From Armigeres subalbatus (lineage: Eukaryota; Arthropoda; Insecta; Diptera; Culicidae), in the NCBI RefSeq assembly GCF_024139115.2, contig NC_085140.1, forward strand, positions 232,998,371 to 233,062,370: a stretch of DNA of 64,000 nt. Direction: 5' to 3'. The first letter of the stretch is position 1; each line of letters opens with the position of its first letter. This document shows positions 23,901 to 34,292 of this stretch, piece after piece. Below the pieces are notes generated by a model, which was not told the origin of the DNA, searched no databases, and saw only the letters and a program-made list of their open reading frames with translations. The position numbers and the translations under genes are program-made.

Positions 23901-24539
23901 CAGTGGAGAATGTTGAAAGCTTCCAATATCTTGGTAGCCAAATGGCGTCAGACGGCGGTACCAAGATCGACATAGGCGCACGGATCAAGAAAGCAAGGGC
24001 TGCTTTTGCGAGTTTAAGAAATATCTGGAAAAACAGGCAGATAAGTGAACGCACCAAAATACGAATTTTCAACTCTAACGTGAAATCTGTGCTGTTATAC
24101 GCCAGCGAAACATGGTGTGTATCAGTGGAGAACACTCAACGGCTGCAGGTGTTCATTAACAGATGCCTGCGGTATATAATTCGGGCCTGGTGGCCTCACA
24201 ACTGGATCTCAAACAACGAGCTCCATCGTCGTTGTCACCAGAGGCCGATAGCAACAGAAATTCGGGATCGGAAGTGGGGCTGGGTCGGCCACACTCTACG
24301 TAGGGGCGGAAACGAAATCTGTAAGCAAGCATTAGACTGGAACCCAGCGGGACATCGCAGCAGAGGCAGACCCAGAGGCTCATGGCGGCGAAGCCTCAAT
24401 AAAGAAATAAAAGAAGTCGACCGAAATCTAACCTGGCAACAGGTTAAAGCGATAGCCGGGCATCGCTCAGGATGGAGATCTTTCAAGTCGGCCCTTTGCA
24501 CCACCGGAGGTGTACAGGATCCTTAAGTAAGTAAGTAAA
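20985..24539 (+). mobile_element. RTE-clade LINE, near full length, 13-bp target duplication
   Basis: 3,555 bp flanked by GCACTGTTTCAAA (20972-20984 and 24540-24552). A 5' region of about 480 bp is followed by one endonuclease/reverse-transcriptase reading frame and an almost absent 3' UTR that ends in (AAGT)n right after the stop codon. That short tandem-repeat 3' end, together with the EN-RT protein, is characteristic of RTE-clade LINEs (JAM1 is the RTE described in Aedes). A decayed, internally interrupted relative is at 47922-51736. Inserted antisense in the DIP intron. Confidence 0.85.
21464..24526 (+). CDS. RTE LINE endonuclease-reverse transcriptase, three 1-base frame breaks
   Basis: Encodes an apurinic-like endonuclease followed by reverse transcriptase. 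Endonuclease signatures: RIGTWNVLTL (N of the active site), LGLSEVRWP (E), QCYAPT, LGDFNAKIG (D/N). Reverse transcriptase: MKSNKAPGVDRISAEML, LVFIDYEKAFDRLNHE (catalytic D), GVRQGCILSPLLF, ELADDVALLAQ (the YxDD-equivalent box, with Leu as first residue) and VNKTKSL. The C-terminal part (SVLLYASETW, WGWVGHTLRRG, GRPRGSWRRS) is typical of the clade. The frame is broken near 22147, 22805 and 23188, each break equivalent to loss of one base in a run of G, G and A. Without them the protein would be about 1,020 residues from the ATG at 21464. Function: nicking of target DNA and target-primed reverse transcription. Confidence 0.85.
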
Positions 24540-24552
24540 GCACTGTTTCAAA

Positions 24553-25095
24553 CTCTCAGTACAATATGAACCAATCCGTTCTAAGTGTGATGTATTTTAT
24601 GTTTGACTTTACGTGTTCCATAGATATTTTTAAAGATAGACTACGAAATGTTCGGCAATACTAATTTTTAATATAGTTCTTGGTTCTTGTTCAATGATTA
24701 TTCCAAATAAATAAAATAATAGGGTTACTGCTCCTGGACTTCATCTCATAGCTCCGATATCCATCCCACGAAATACAAACCAATGAAGAGGTATTTGATT
24801 TGTTTCTTATTTTTGTGTTTAAGCGGCAGAATTGGTGTCGTATTTCTTTGTTTTGCGATGGAATAAATATATGTTCAGTGAGATGGAAAACGGAGCAGCT
24901 CCCCTAAATAATTCATTTGATTTCACTGGTTTCGGATAAACCTGGTGTAACTCAAAATAAGAAAATTGTTAGGTGCGACAATTTAATATTTCACCAAAAA
25001 ACAACGTCACGTCATGTCAGCCTATGTCCGAAACTCGATTTATGCATATGCACAATATGTGACAGATTTAGTTCGGAAAATGTATTGTAGGGTAA
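24553..25095. other. Spacer downstream of RTE
   Basis: AT-rich; the first 50 bp may continue the older LINE fragment split by the RTE. Nothing else recognised. Confidence 0.4.
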
Positions 25096-25185
25096 CCACC
25101 TCCTCCGTTGGGGTTTGATCCCACCAGTACACTAGACAGGTGCCTTCCCTACTAAGCTACGAAGGACCTGCGTCGTCCTCTACAG
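25096..25185 (-). mobile_element. tRNA-like SINE head (minus strand)
   Basis: The reverse strand reads TCGTAGCTTAGTAGGGAAGG (box A like) and GGTGGGATCAAACCCC (box B like) at tRNA spacing. A canonical tRNA cannot be completed with confidence, so it is treated as SINE-derived. Confidence 0.4.
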
Positions 25186-25386
25186 CCTTAGCAGGTACTG
25201 TTGAAATCAAATTTCCAGTACCAGGTACATAGCCGAACTCTAGCAATCTATCTAACTAATCAATCAGAACTTACTCTCTCTAATGTATTGTTTGTACAAT
25301 GCCAACCAAGAATGATGAGTATTTAGTATTGTCCGGCTCCTACACACTTGCTACATAAGCAACTGCGTTCGATGAAATAGGGTTGT

Positions 25387-25617
25387 GTGATGTTGTGCCA
25401 GTTGGTCGTCAGATCCCAACCCTACCACATAAGCGAAGAGAGATCGCTACTCGAGTTCATTTTATTCAAACAACCCTTCATGAAGCATCTAACACCTACA
25501 CCTACGCTTGGTTTTGTAACCCTACCCCTGCCGTCCATCACAAGTTCTCAGTGTCGTGATGTGGTCAACGCTTCCGTCGGCTATGGAGACAAATTCGCCA
25601 TCAACGAGTTGAGGTAA
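25387..25617 (+). other. Unrecognised open frame ending at a splice-donor-like site
   Basis: A 76-codon frame whose end coincides with GTTGAG|GTAAGA at 25609-25620. A pyrimidine-rich acceptor-like tract (TTTCTCTCCCTTCAG) lies about 330 bp downstream at about 25934-25948. No domain is recognised, and codon content gives no strong support. It could be part of a small nested plus-strand gene or chance. Confidence 0.15.
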
Positions 25618-26056
25618 GACGTCCCGGATAACTCTTTCACTTCGGTTTTGTCATTTTCATTTGCACCAACACGAGTTTGTTATAAAAGACTTTCCGATAA
25701 AAGCGAGTTTGTTAGCGATTTGGTTAGGTACTAGTTAGCGTTTTACGGACCCTCCTGGATTGCAACTACTAGCGGCCGCCATGTTGGCTTACGTTCGCCT
25801 CACTAATAGGAACGAACACCCGCTCTCTACCAAAAAAAAACGAATCAAAGGTGAAAAGGATGAAGATCGAATACATTTGAAATTTTCGAATTTTCAAAAA
25901 ATACTTGAAACTTATCAACACGATTTTTTTATTTCTCTCCCTTCAGGCACAGCGTGACCCATACCAACGACGCGACGATTGAATGAAAACAGTCGGACAA
26001 TCAGACGATGGCTGTTCGCTTACGCCGGACAAAGCACGTAACCAATACAACACTTT

Positions 26057-26255
26057 TTTTCAGCCGTGATAGCGAGAAAAAGGCTTATGATTGCCAATCC
26101 AGAGACGGAAAGCTCGATTCTCGGTGGTGTCAATGATGTGCTTGGATGGGAAGCAATGTGCAATGGTGTATGCAATGGAGAATGCTAATAAACAACTAAT
26201 ATGAAAACAGGCAGGTTCCAGATAGAACGTAGAGCCATTGAAGAAGAAAAATAAA
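26057..26255 (+). mobile_element. Diverged Feilai-like SINE
   Basis: Shares GATTGCCAATCCAGAGACGG and TTCTCGGT with the Feilai-like copy at 2095, plus the closing words GTAGAGCCATTGAAGAAGAA. The middle is shortened and strongly diverged. Confidence 0.65.
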
Positions 26256-26261
26256 AAGAAG

Positions 26262-27362
26262 TATATTTATTGAACGGCTATTCAGTCTTTCAAATTCTTG
26301 CAACGAGTTTATTATTTACCAGACGTTTCGACACGTCTTGAAAACAAAAAATATACCTCGTATTTTTGCTTCTCCGGTGGAATACGATGCGCCTGCCGCC
26401 GTTCAGAATAATTTGTCGCTCACCAAGGCCAGTTTCATCAGAATTCCTTCCCAAGTAAAATATTATTCCCTTCCAGTACGCTCATGTAGATGCAGAGGAT
26501 GCCTCGGTCTTTTATAGGAATGAGTGTCGAACGAATTTTCCTCCCCTTATCCTAACTGACTGTGAGAACGTGGCCGTGATTGGTCTTGAATTTACGAAAC
26601 TCCAAAGCATGTACAGTAAGAATAACTTTTTATTCCCTAGAAAACTACAGTAATATCCAAATTTTATCACCCCCATGGTGAATTTTGGGGTGATAAAACA
26701 GGGCATGTGACAAAATCGGAAAAAAAATATTTTCAATTTTTTAATTCATTTCACAAATTTGAATCATTTTATGCCTTGGAAAAGCAAAATGCGTGAGTGG
26801 TACCCGTTATTTATTGTCGAAAATGCTTACCGAATTCTTCATAGGTACCCAGAAGTCATGTATTATAAACTACAGGCGGTGAAAGTTATTTCATGAAAAT
26901 CAATGTTGATTGCGGTATTTATTTGCGGAAATAAAAAGAACGACTAAAATTTTCAAAAATTTCGGGGTGGCGAAATCGGGTCGAAAACGTGATAAAATCG
27001 GGTCGAAAAGGTGATAAAATCGGGGGTAGACAAAATCGGGGAGTGACAAAATCGGGTTCACACTGTATTCATTTGGTGAGCTGTGCATATTTGTTATTTC
27101 TCGGCCAATCACTAGCAACCAGAAATTTTCATTGTTACTGCTCAAAGTAGAACAAAGAAATTTTGCGTTGTAGGCTAGGAAAAATGAATATTTATAACAT
27201 TGCTTCTAAAGTCATGTACGGACAATTAGACAAACAGACGATGACAAACAACAAAAATATTTTCTCCTTCAAAATAAACAATCCCCGAGTCGAAACGTCG
27301 GGTGAATAATAAACTCGTTGTAAAAACTGTAAAAATGAGTTGCCGTTCAATAAATATAATTA
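26262..27362. mobile_element. Foldback element with ~80-bp imperfect inverted repeats
   Basis: The left end (26262-26340: TATTTATTGAACGGC ... CAACGAGTTTATTATT ... GACGTTTCGAC) is the reverse complement, with mismatches, of the right end (27285-27362). The interior holds a separate TA-flanked MITE (26648-27065). No ORF. Class is uncertain; inverted repeats of this kind also occur in Penelope-like elements. Confidence 0.5.
26648..27065. mobile_element. MITE with ATCGGG/GTGATAAAATC words, TA duplication
   Basis: 418 bp flanked by TA (26646-26647, 27066-27067) with ends CAGTAATATCC and GGTTCACACTG. The right part has a short internal repetition of GATAAAATCGGGTCGAAAA. Ends are only loosely inverted (CAGT / ACTG). 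Confidence 0.45.
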
Positions 27363-27561
27363 AAACGTACAGTCGATCCATAATCAGTAAATAAAACTTT
27401 GATAACTTCGAATAAAACCATTTGAACTATATAAGAACAAGTCGGTAAAGTGTGTGTTGTAATGCTACTAAAAGATAGATTTTAATTGTATGTTCATCGT
27501 TTATTTATGAAGTATTTGCACTTCGGTTAGGTGATGCTTGTTCCAATAAAATGTGTTATAA

Positions 27562-27788
27562 GCCATCAAACCTAAACAATCGACGATTCCTCTCGCACTC
27601 AACACAAACAATAAACGTTCTTATCACCATGCTCCATCTCTTGCAGTGGAGTACGAAAAGCCACCCAGGCGTAAAACGGCTTTCCAGTTCAGACAAATCC
27701 CAACGCCTAAGGCGGCATGCTATCTACTTCCGAAAGAAACAAAAACGACAAGGAGTAAACTCAATGTTGTCGGAAGTCCACCACCCCC
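27562..27788 (+). other. Candidate exon, left part, split by the BEL element
   Basis: Open frame (27562-27788) with an acceptor-like tract CCATCTCTTGCAG ending at 27646 and an exon-like downstream part starting EYEKPPRRKTAFQFRQ. The BEL element interrupts it inside a proline codon run. With the element and one copy of its 5-bp duplication removed, the frame continues at 35122 to a stop at 35201-35203. I recognise no protein family. It may be a nested plus-strand gene inside the DIP intron or a chance frame of about 103 codons. Confidence 0.25.
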
Positions 27789-28632
27789 TGTTCGCAACGG
27801 CGAATAATTTGGGAACCCCTACACAACAGACGATCGTTCCATGGCCGATGAGGCAGAGCACTCTACAACGATGATATTCCCCTTTCCCTTTCCCATCCTT
27901 ATGTTTGTTATTTTCTACCTACTAACCCGAGCTAGCCGCGGTAACGGCTTCCAATTACTAACACTAGCATAAGAGTTTCTATAAACCCATACCGGCAAAT
28001 CGATGAATAAAATGTAACACCCAATGAAATAGCAGCTTTGAAGTACCTTGTACATGTTTCTAGAATTTGCTAAATAAATAATCTCACCAACACCATTGTA
28101 GCGATAGGGTTTTTTGCTTGCCGGTAAACTATAAAAGAAAAAGCATTATTGTACTCGTCTCTCAGTCTGTTTCCAATTTTACCGGAATAAACACAAAACA
28201 AGTGAATTCGTGACCAGTTCATTTTTCAACAAAGAAACCCCCGGATTGCTTTGAGCCTAGAGTTGGATCGCTGGTTGTGTCCAATCCTGTGACAACCAGT
28301 TCCCATCGTTCGCATTCTGCTGATTGCCTCGCCCGCTGCCGAGTGTCGCTGCTCACTTTGGAGTTAATTAAAATAAGAGTTCTTTTCAGAGCTTCGTTTC
28401 TCGAGTCAGCGACACCGACTAGCACATTCCACAGCAGAACTGCGCCATTTTGGTTCGTTCGAGGATCGATTCATCCGTCTACCCGAGTTTTGGCAGTGAG
28501 CCACTCATCGTCATCCTCCATTGTTGGCAGTGGGCTAACAAGGAACCGATGAAAGCCGTTATCGTTGGCAGTGGGCCAACAAAGTTCAACCGAAGCCGCT
28601 ATCGTTTCTGTACATGTTGGCGTGTCCCAACA
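27789..28632 (+). repeat. 5' LTR of the BEL element
   Basis: 844 bp, TGTT...AACA ends. Contains promoter (28130-28166), AATAAA at 28186-28191 and, in the distal part, two short stem-forming words of the type GTTGGCAGTGGGCCAACAA. The primer-binding region should start within a few bases after 28632 (TAGTGGTCCTTC); the primer tRNA was not identified. Confidence 0.95.
28130..28166 (+). promoter_or_regulatory. LTR core promoter: TATA box and Inr
   Basis: TATAAAAG at 28130-28137 and an arthropod initiator TCAGT at 28162-28166 with its A 34 bp downstream of the TATA start. The identical pair occurs in the 3' LTR (about 34615-34650), from which transcription into plus-strand flanking DNA is possible. 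Confidence 0.7.
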
Positions 28633-28927
28633 TAGTGGTCCTTCTTCTTCCGGATCGTCGAAAAGTTTTCGTGATACAGTCCGAAAGTGCAGTGGTAGTT
28701 TGCCACACCGAACAGAAAGTGCACGTGTGCAAAAAGTTGAACAATTCTACCGGTTTTGGTTCAGCCGTATAAAGTGCAAGTGAACAAGAAACCGAACAAA
28801 ACAATCACATCCGAACAGTGAACACTAAATGAAAAGAAATACTGAACGTGAAGCTATCCGGTGCAGTGTTCCGTCCATGGAAATTCATTGTCCGTTGCTC
28901 TACCAGTAGCAACATTTCTCCGTATCG

Positions 28928-31900
28928 ATGCCTGTCGACCATACGCCGATGAAACAGAAGCCAACCATGGATGACGTCAAATCTCTTATCCACCAGCGTG
29001 GGCAGGTAAAAGGTAAAGTAACTGCGATTGCCAACTCTCTGGAGAATGCTGAACATGATGCATCACAGGTGAGTCTTCCCCTCTTAAAAGTGTTTGAGAA
29101 AAGCTAGAAGCGCATTACACAGAATATTGTAAATTTCATAAGGAGATTCTCGGCTCCATCCCTCCCAACAAAATTGACGAGCAAGATGAAAAGCTCAATG
29201 AATTTGACAACCTCCATACCAATTGTTTGATTCGGTTGGAGGAATTTAAGGAAAATTTGAACAAACCTTCCACGTTTTCCCAAGCAACTCCATCTGCTCC
29301 GACTAGTGCCACACAAGTAATTGTACAACAGCCGCTCAAAGCACCCATCCCCACGTTTGATGGGCGCTATGAAAACTGGCCACGTTTCAAATCTATGTTC
29401 CAGGACATTATCGGAAGATGTTCTGATTCCGATGCAGTTAAATTGCATCACCTTGAGAAGGCACTAGTCGGTGCTGCTTCTGGCATTCTAGATGCAAAAA
29501 CACTTTCTGACAATAATTACAGTCATGCCTGGGACATATTGATCGATCGTTTTGAAAATCCGAGAATAATTATTGACACTCATATCGATGGGCTTCTAGC
29601 TATGAAAAAAATGCCGAGGGAATCCCATAAGGAACTGCGAGAGTTAGTAAATACATGCACAAGGCATGTTGAAGGCCTCAAGGTAATGAAACAACCGGTT
29701 GGGGGGACAACGGGTTTAATTATCAATAAAATTTTAACTTCCTGTCTTGACCCTTCCACTCGTAAACATTGGGAACAATCTCTCACTCATGGTCAGCTAC
29801 CAGATCTCGATAAGACGCTGACATTCTTGAAGGATCAATGTCGAGTCCTTGAATGTTGTGAATCCGATCACCCTACAACCGTTAAAATTCATCCTGCGAA
29901 ATTGTCCCAATCAACTGTTAAGTCTGCTAGTGTGAAAGTTCATACTGCGACATCCGAAACTGGTGGAGAAACTTGTCAGTTCTGCGGTAAAAACCATTTC
30001 AACTATCTCTGCCCTGATTTCCGAAAACTGTCGGTCTCGAATAGAGTCTTGAAGGTTAGAGAGTCCCATCTGTGCTTTAACTGTTTGCGTAGAGGACATA
30101 GGTCCATTGATTGTTCCTCCAAGAGAAATTGCAGCAAGTGTAATAAGCGTCACCATTCCTTGCTACATGAAGGTGGAAACACAGCAGATAATTATAACAA
30201 TTCCAGCAAACAATCCATCTCTAACAAAGCTGAAGGCGAATGCTCGTCTCTTTCCGTTGCGTCACAAGTGTCCGCTAATGACCCAATCAAATCGGGTTCC
30301 AATACGTTCGCTACTGAATCTTCCGTAGTATCGCTTAGTGTATCCTTTCCGAATGTATTGCTTCTAACTGCAGTGGTATATTTGAGGGATAGATGGGGTC
30401 AACCAGTTCTGTGTCGCGCTTTTCTAGACTGTGGTGCACAAACGAATCTGATTTCTACTGCAATGTATGAAAGGCTTGGACTAGAAGGAATTCCTATTGC
30501 TATCAATATTGTCGGTGTTAGCAACTCTCGAACAAGGTCTAGTTGCTCGGTAAACGTGAATCTCGAATCTCTCTACAGTAACTATCGTGCAACTCTCCAA
30601 TGTCTGGTCACACCGAGAATTACGAATGCTCTCCCTACTAGACCAGTAGATCCCTCTCGGTGGAACATCCCGTTAGGAATACAGTTGGCCGATCCTCGTT
30701 TCCACATTCCTGCCGACGTAGATTTGCTCATCGGTATTGGCCATTTCTTTAGTCTATTACGGACCGGACATTTCGTTCTTGGCGAGGGTCTCCCAGAGCT
30801 CCGTGAAACCGAATTGGGTTGGGTAGTTGCTGGGGAGATCCACGATGAATCTGTTGCATTTCAAAATTCACATCAAGTGAATTCAGTCACTATCGAATCT
30901 CTCAACGATTTGATTAAACGATTCTGGGAAATCGAAGAGATAAATAGTATTTCGCAACGTACGGTTGAAGAAGAGAAGTGCGAAGACACTTTCCGAACTA
31001 CCCACCGTCGTGACTCATCTGGTAGATATATCGTGAGGCTACCGTTCAGAGAAAACCTTGCTCAACTCAGTGATAACCGTTCCTTGGCGCTCCGTCGCTT
31101 CTACTTTCTGGAACGGCGTCTGCTTCGTGACCCAGAGCTTCACGCTCAATACACTTGCTTCATCGAAGAATACATGGCGCTTGGCCATTGTAAACCGATT
31201 TGTGAGTCAGATGATCCTCCCGGCAAACTGAAATATTATATGCCCCACCACGCCATTCTTCGCCCGTCAAGCTCCAGCACAAAATTGAGAGTGGTGTTCG
31301 ACGCATCGGCAAAGCTCCCTTCCAAAACCTCTCTAAACGATGTGTTGCAAGTCGGTGCGGTCATCCAAAGTGACCTTGAGTCGATCATCTTGCGTTTTCG
31401 AAAACATTCGTATGTATTCACTGCTGACATTGCTAAAATGTACAGGCAGGTTTATGTAGATCCATCACAGACGTCCTTCTTGCGTATTTTCTGGCGTCCG
31501 AGTCCTACCGAATCTATCAAAGTGATGGAGTTGCAAACCGTAACTTACGGAACTTCCGCGGCACCTTTTCTGGCTACCAGAGCCTTGCTGCAGCTATGTG
31601 AGGATGAAGGTAGCCAATTTCCATTGGCTGCAATTGTAATTCGAGATGACTGCTATGTTGACGATATACTGTCTGGAGCAGACAGTATCGAAACAGCAAT
31701 CGAATGTCGCCAACAAATTAAGAAACTGTTGCAGAAAGGTGGATTTCCGGTGCACAAGTGGTGTGCCAACAATCAAAGGATTTTGGAAGGGATTCCAGAA
31801 TCGGAACGCGAAACACTTGTACAACTGAATGAAATTGCGGCGAATGAAGTTATAAAAACACTTGGTCTACTGTGGAGTCCCACCAGCGATGAGTTTTTCT

Positions 31901-32115
31901 TCGCTATCAATCCACAGACTTTGGATTCATCTTCGGTCACTAAGCGAGTAATGTTCTCAGAAATCGCAAAGCTTTTCGACCCGTTGGGTCTTCTGTCCCC
32001 TGTGATCGTCATTGCCAAACACTTAATGCAAAAACATGGGAACTTAAGGTTGGCTGGGATACCCCTCTCGATGGAGAAATCCTCAATTCTTGGTTGCAAT
32101 TTCGCCTCGCCTTAA
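28928..32115 (+). CDS. BEL gag, protease and reverse transcriptase
   Basis: Starts at ATG 28928 in one frame that meets TAG at 29105-29107; the main frame is open from before 29101 to 32115. The shift equals loss of one A in the run 29099-29102. In order from 29227: a gag core (PTFDGRYENWPRFK), zinc knuckles (CQFCGKNHFNYLC near residue 250; CFNCLRRGH and CSKCNKRHH near 283-310), an aspartic protease box FLDCGAQTNLIS (Asp near residue 401), then reverse transcriptase with LRVVFDASAK, FTADIAKMYRQVYV and the active-site YVDD in RDDCYVDDILSG. The frame breaks again near 32032 before RNase H. BEL elements normally express this as one long polyprotein. Confidence 0.92.
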
Positions 32116-34292
32116 ATGAAGTAACAGACATTCGCATTCCCAGATATGTAATGGCTCCACAATGCGTATTGGTGGAATTGCATGGATTTTCCGATGCTTC
32201 CGGCATAGCATACGGAGCATGTCTCTATGTTCGTGCTATTCACGCAAACGGTTCTATATCCGTGAAACTACTTCGCAGTAAATCAAAAATAGCTCCTCTT
32301 CAAGTGCTAACTATTCCTCGTAAAGAGCTTTGCGCGGCTCTGTTACTCTCGAGATTGGTACAAAAGACCATTCCTGCTATGCAGATGCAGTTTTCATCAC
32401 TGTTTCTATGGTCAGACAGTCAGATCGTCCTCGCGTGGCTCCGCAAACCACCCTCAATGCTGCAGTCATTTGTCAGCAATCGCGTGAATGAAATCACTAT
32501 CGAAAATGGGCACAAGCAATGGAATTATGTTCGATCTCGGGAAAATCCAGCTGATGTGATTTCGCGGGGACAGCTGCCAGGGGCCCTGAAATCAAACACT
32601 ATGTGGTGGGAAGGACCTGATTTTTTGCGATTACATTCATTCAATCAGCCCGATGTTGAAGATGTTCCCGATGACCTACTTCCAGAAATCAGATCTGTGC
32701 CAGTTGTATTGATGCCTGTATTGAATTCCGACGATCTCCCTTTGTTCAAAAGGTTTAGCTCTTTCCGTAAGTTACAACGAGTACTTGCCTATGTACGTAG
32801 GTTTATTAACAACTGCCGCATCCAAACGGTCGAATGTCGTGTTCAGACCCGTCTGCCTACAATCGAAGAAATGAGATCATCTCTTCATACGATTGTACAG
32901 GTCATCCAACAAGAGGTGCTGATGGATGAAATTAACAGAATCGAAAGAAATGAGCCTTGTCGGAAAATTGGTATGCTTGGACCATTCCTCCAAGATGGGG
33001 TGTTACGTGTCGGGGGACGAATCCAAAATTCCCGTGTTGCCCAATGTACAAAACATCAATACATTTTACCAAATCATTTTCTGACTGATCTCCTGATTCG
33101 CTCGTACCATGAGGAAAACCTCCACATTGGACCATCTGGTCTGCTGTCTGCCCTCCGTCAACGTTTTTGGTTACTCGGATCCCGATCTGCTATACGTAAA
33201 ATCATTCGAGCATGTGTACGTTGCTTTCGTGTAAAACCCAAGGGAGTTTCTCAATACATGGGTAATTTGCCAATGAGTCGTGTATCGCCTGCGGCTCCGT
33301 TCGAAGTATCAGGGGTCGATTATGCAGGACCATTCGTTATCAAACAAGGCACACGCAAACCCAATTTTGTTAAGGCATACATTGCTGTTTTTGTATGCAT
33401 GGTTACAAAATCCATTCATCTGGAACTTGTTTCCGATATGACTACCGCTGCCTTTATCGCTGCCTTACAGAGATTCGTTAGTCGAAGGGGATTGGTAAGA
33501 GAACTCCATTCTGATAATGGTAGCAATTTTAAAGGAGCTAACACTGAGCTTCATGAGCTCTTTGTACTATTCCAAGACTACGTCGCTGTCCATGATATTG
33601 AGGCTTTCTGCCAAGCCAAAGAAATCGTTTGGAATTTTATTCCACCAGAGTCTCCAGAGTTTGGAGGCTTATGGGAAGCCTCCGTCAAAAGCACTAAGTA
33701 CCACCTGAAACGTATGCTTAAGGAAGAAAAATTAACCTTTGAGGAGTTTTACACGCTTCTTACTCAAATAGAAGCAATTCTTAACTCTAGGCCCTTATTT
33801 ATGCCCTCGGATGATCCAACTGAAGGTGAAGTTATTACCCCTGCTCATTTTTTAATCGGGAGACCGATGACTGCTGTTCCAGAGCCTTCATATGAAGGTT
33901 TGAGTAAAAACCGTTTGTCCAGATGGCAGCATCTCCAGCAAATGAGAGAACATTTCTGGAGGTCATGGTCTCATGATTATCTTGTCAGCTTACAACCGAG
34001 AGCCAAAAATTGGATTCGTCTTCCCAATGTTGTTCCTGGAACGGTAGTTCTGCTAGAAGAAAAGAATATGCCACCACAGCAGTGGAAGCTGGGAAGAATT
34101 GTTCGCTCATATCCAGGGGAAGATGGCCTGGTAAGGGTCGTTGAAGTTAAGGTGGGAAATTCATTGTATCGACGCTCAATAACGAAAATTTCTGTATTGC
34201 CCATAGAGAATAACAGGCCACGTATCACTAGCGAGGAGTCTTCTAGTGATCCTCGGAAGCCCGCCGGGGAGGATGTTCGCAACGGCGAATAA
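32094..34292 (+). CDS. BEL RNase H and integrase
   Basis: The frame is really the continuation of the polyprotein and is open from about 32034; the ATG at 32094 is an internal Met. RNase H acidic residues sit in LHGFSDASG, RKELCAALL, LWSDSQIVLAW and NPADVISRG. Integrase follows: an HHCC zinc domain (HEENLHIGPSG ... CVRCF), the catalytic core with GVDYAGPF, LHSDNGSNFKG and PEFGGLWEASVKS (D, D, E), and the C-terminal BEL domain (ITPAHFLIGRP ... WKLGRIVRSYPGEDG). It stops at 34292, 19 bases into the 3' LTR. The purine-rich tract GGGGAGGA just before 34274 is the likely plus-strand primer. Confidence 0.92.
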   Translation: MQFRLALNEVTDIRIPRYVMAPQCVLVELHGFSDASGIAYGACLYVRAIHANGSISVKLLRSKSKIAPLQVLTIPRKELCAALLLSRLVQKTIPAMQMQFSSLFLWSDSQIVLAWLRKPPSMLQSFVSNRVNEITIENGHKQWNYVRSRENPADVISRGQLPGALKSNTMWWEGPDFLRLHSFNQPDVEDVPDDLLPEIRSVPVVLMPVLNSDDLPLFKRFSSFRKLQRVLAYVRRFINNCRIQTVECRVQTRLPTIEEMRSSLHTIVQVIQQEVLMDEINRIERNEPCRKIGMLGPFLQDGVLRVGGRIQNSRVAQCTKHQYILPNHFLTDLLIRSYHEENLHIGPSGLLSALRQRFWLLGSRSAIRKIIRACVRCFRVKPKGVSQYMGNLPMSRVSPAAPFEVSGVDYAGPFVIKQGTRKPNFVKAYIAVFVCMVTKSIHLELVSDMTTAAFIAALQRFVSRRGLVRELHSDNGSNFKGANTELHELFVLFQDYVAVHDIEAFCQAKEIVWNFIPPESPEFGGLWEASVKSTKYHLKRMLKEEKLTFEEFYTLLTQIEAILNSRPLFMPSDDPTEGEVITPAHFLIGRPMTAVPEPSYEGLSKNRLSRWQHLQQMREHFWRSWSHDYLVSLQPRAKNWIRLPNVVPGTVVLLEEKNMPPQQWKLGRIVRSYPGEDGLVRVVEVKVGNSLYRRSITKISVLPIENNRPRITSEESSSDPRKPAGEDVRNGE

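Noticed and set aside
25387..25948. Two-exon nested gene using the donor at 25615 and acceptor at 25948
   Set aside because: The reading frame after the acceptor closes within a few codons and no protein is recognised; left as an unproven open frame.
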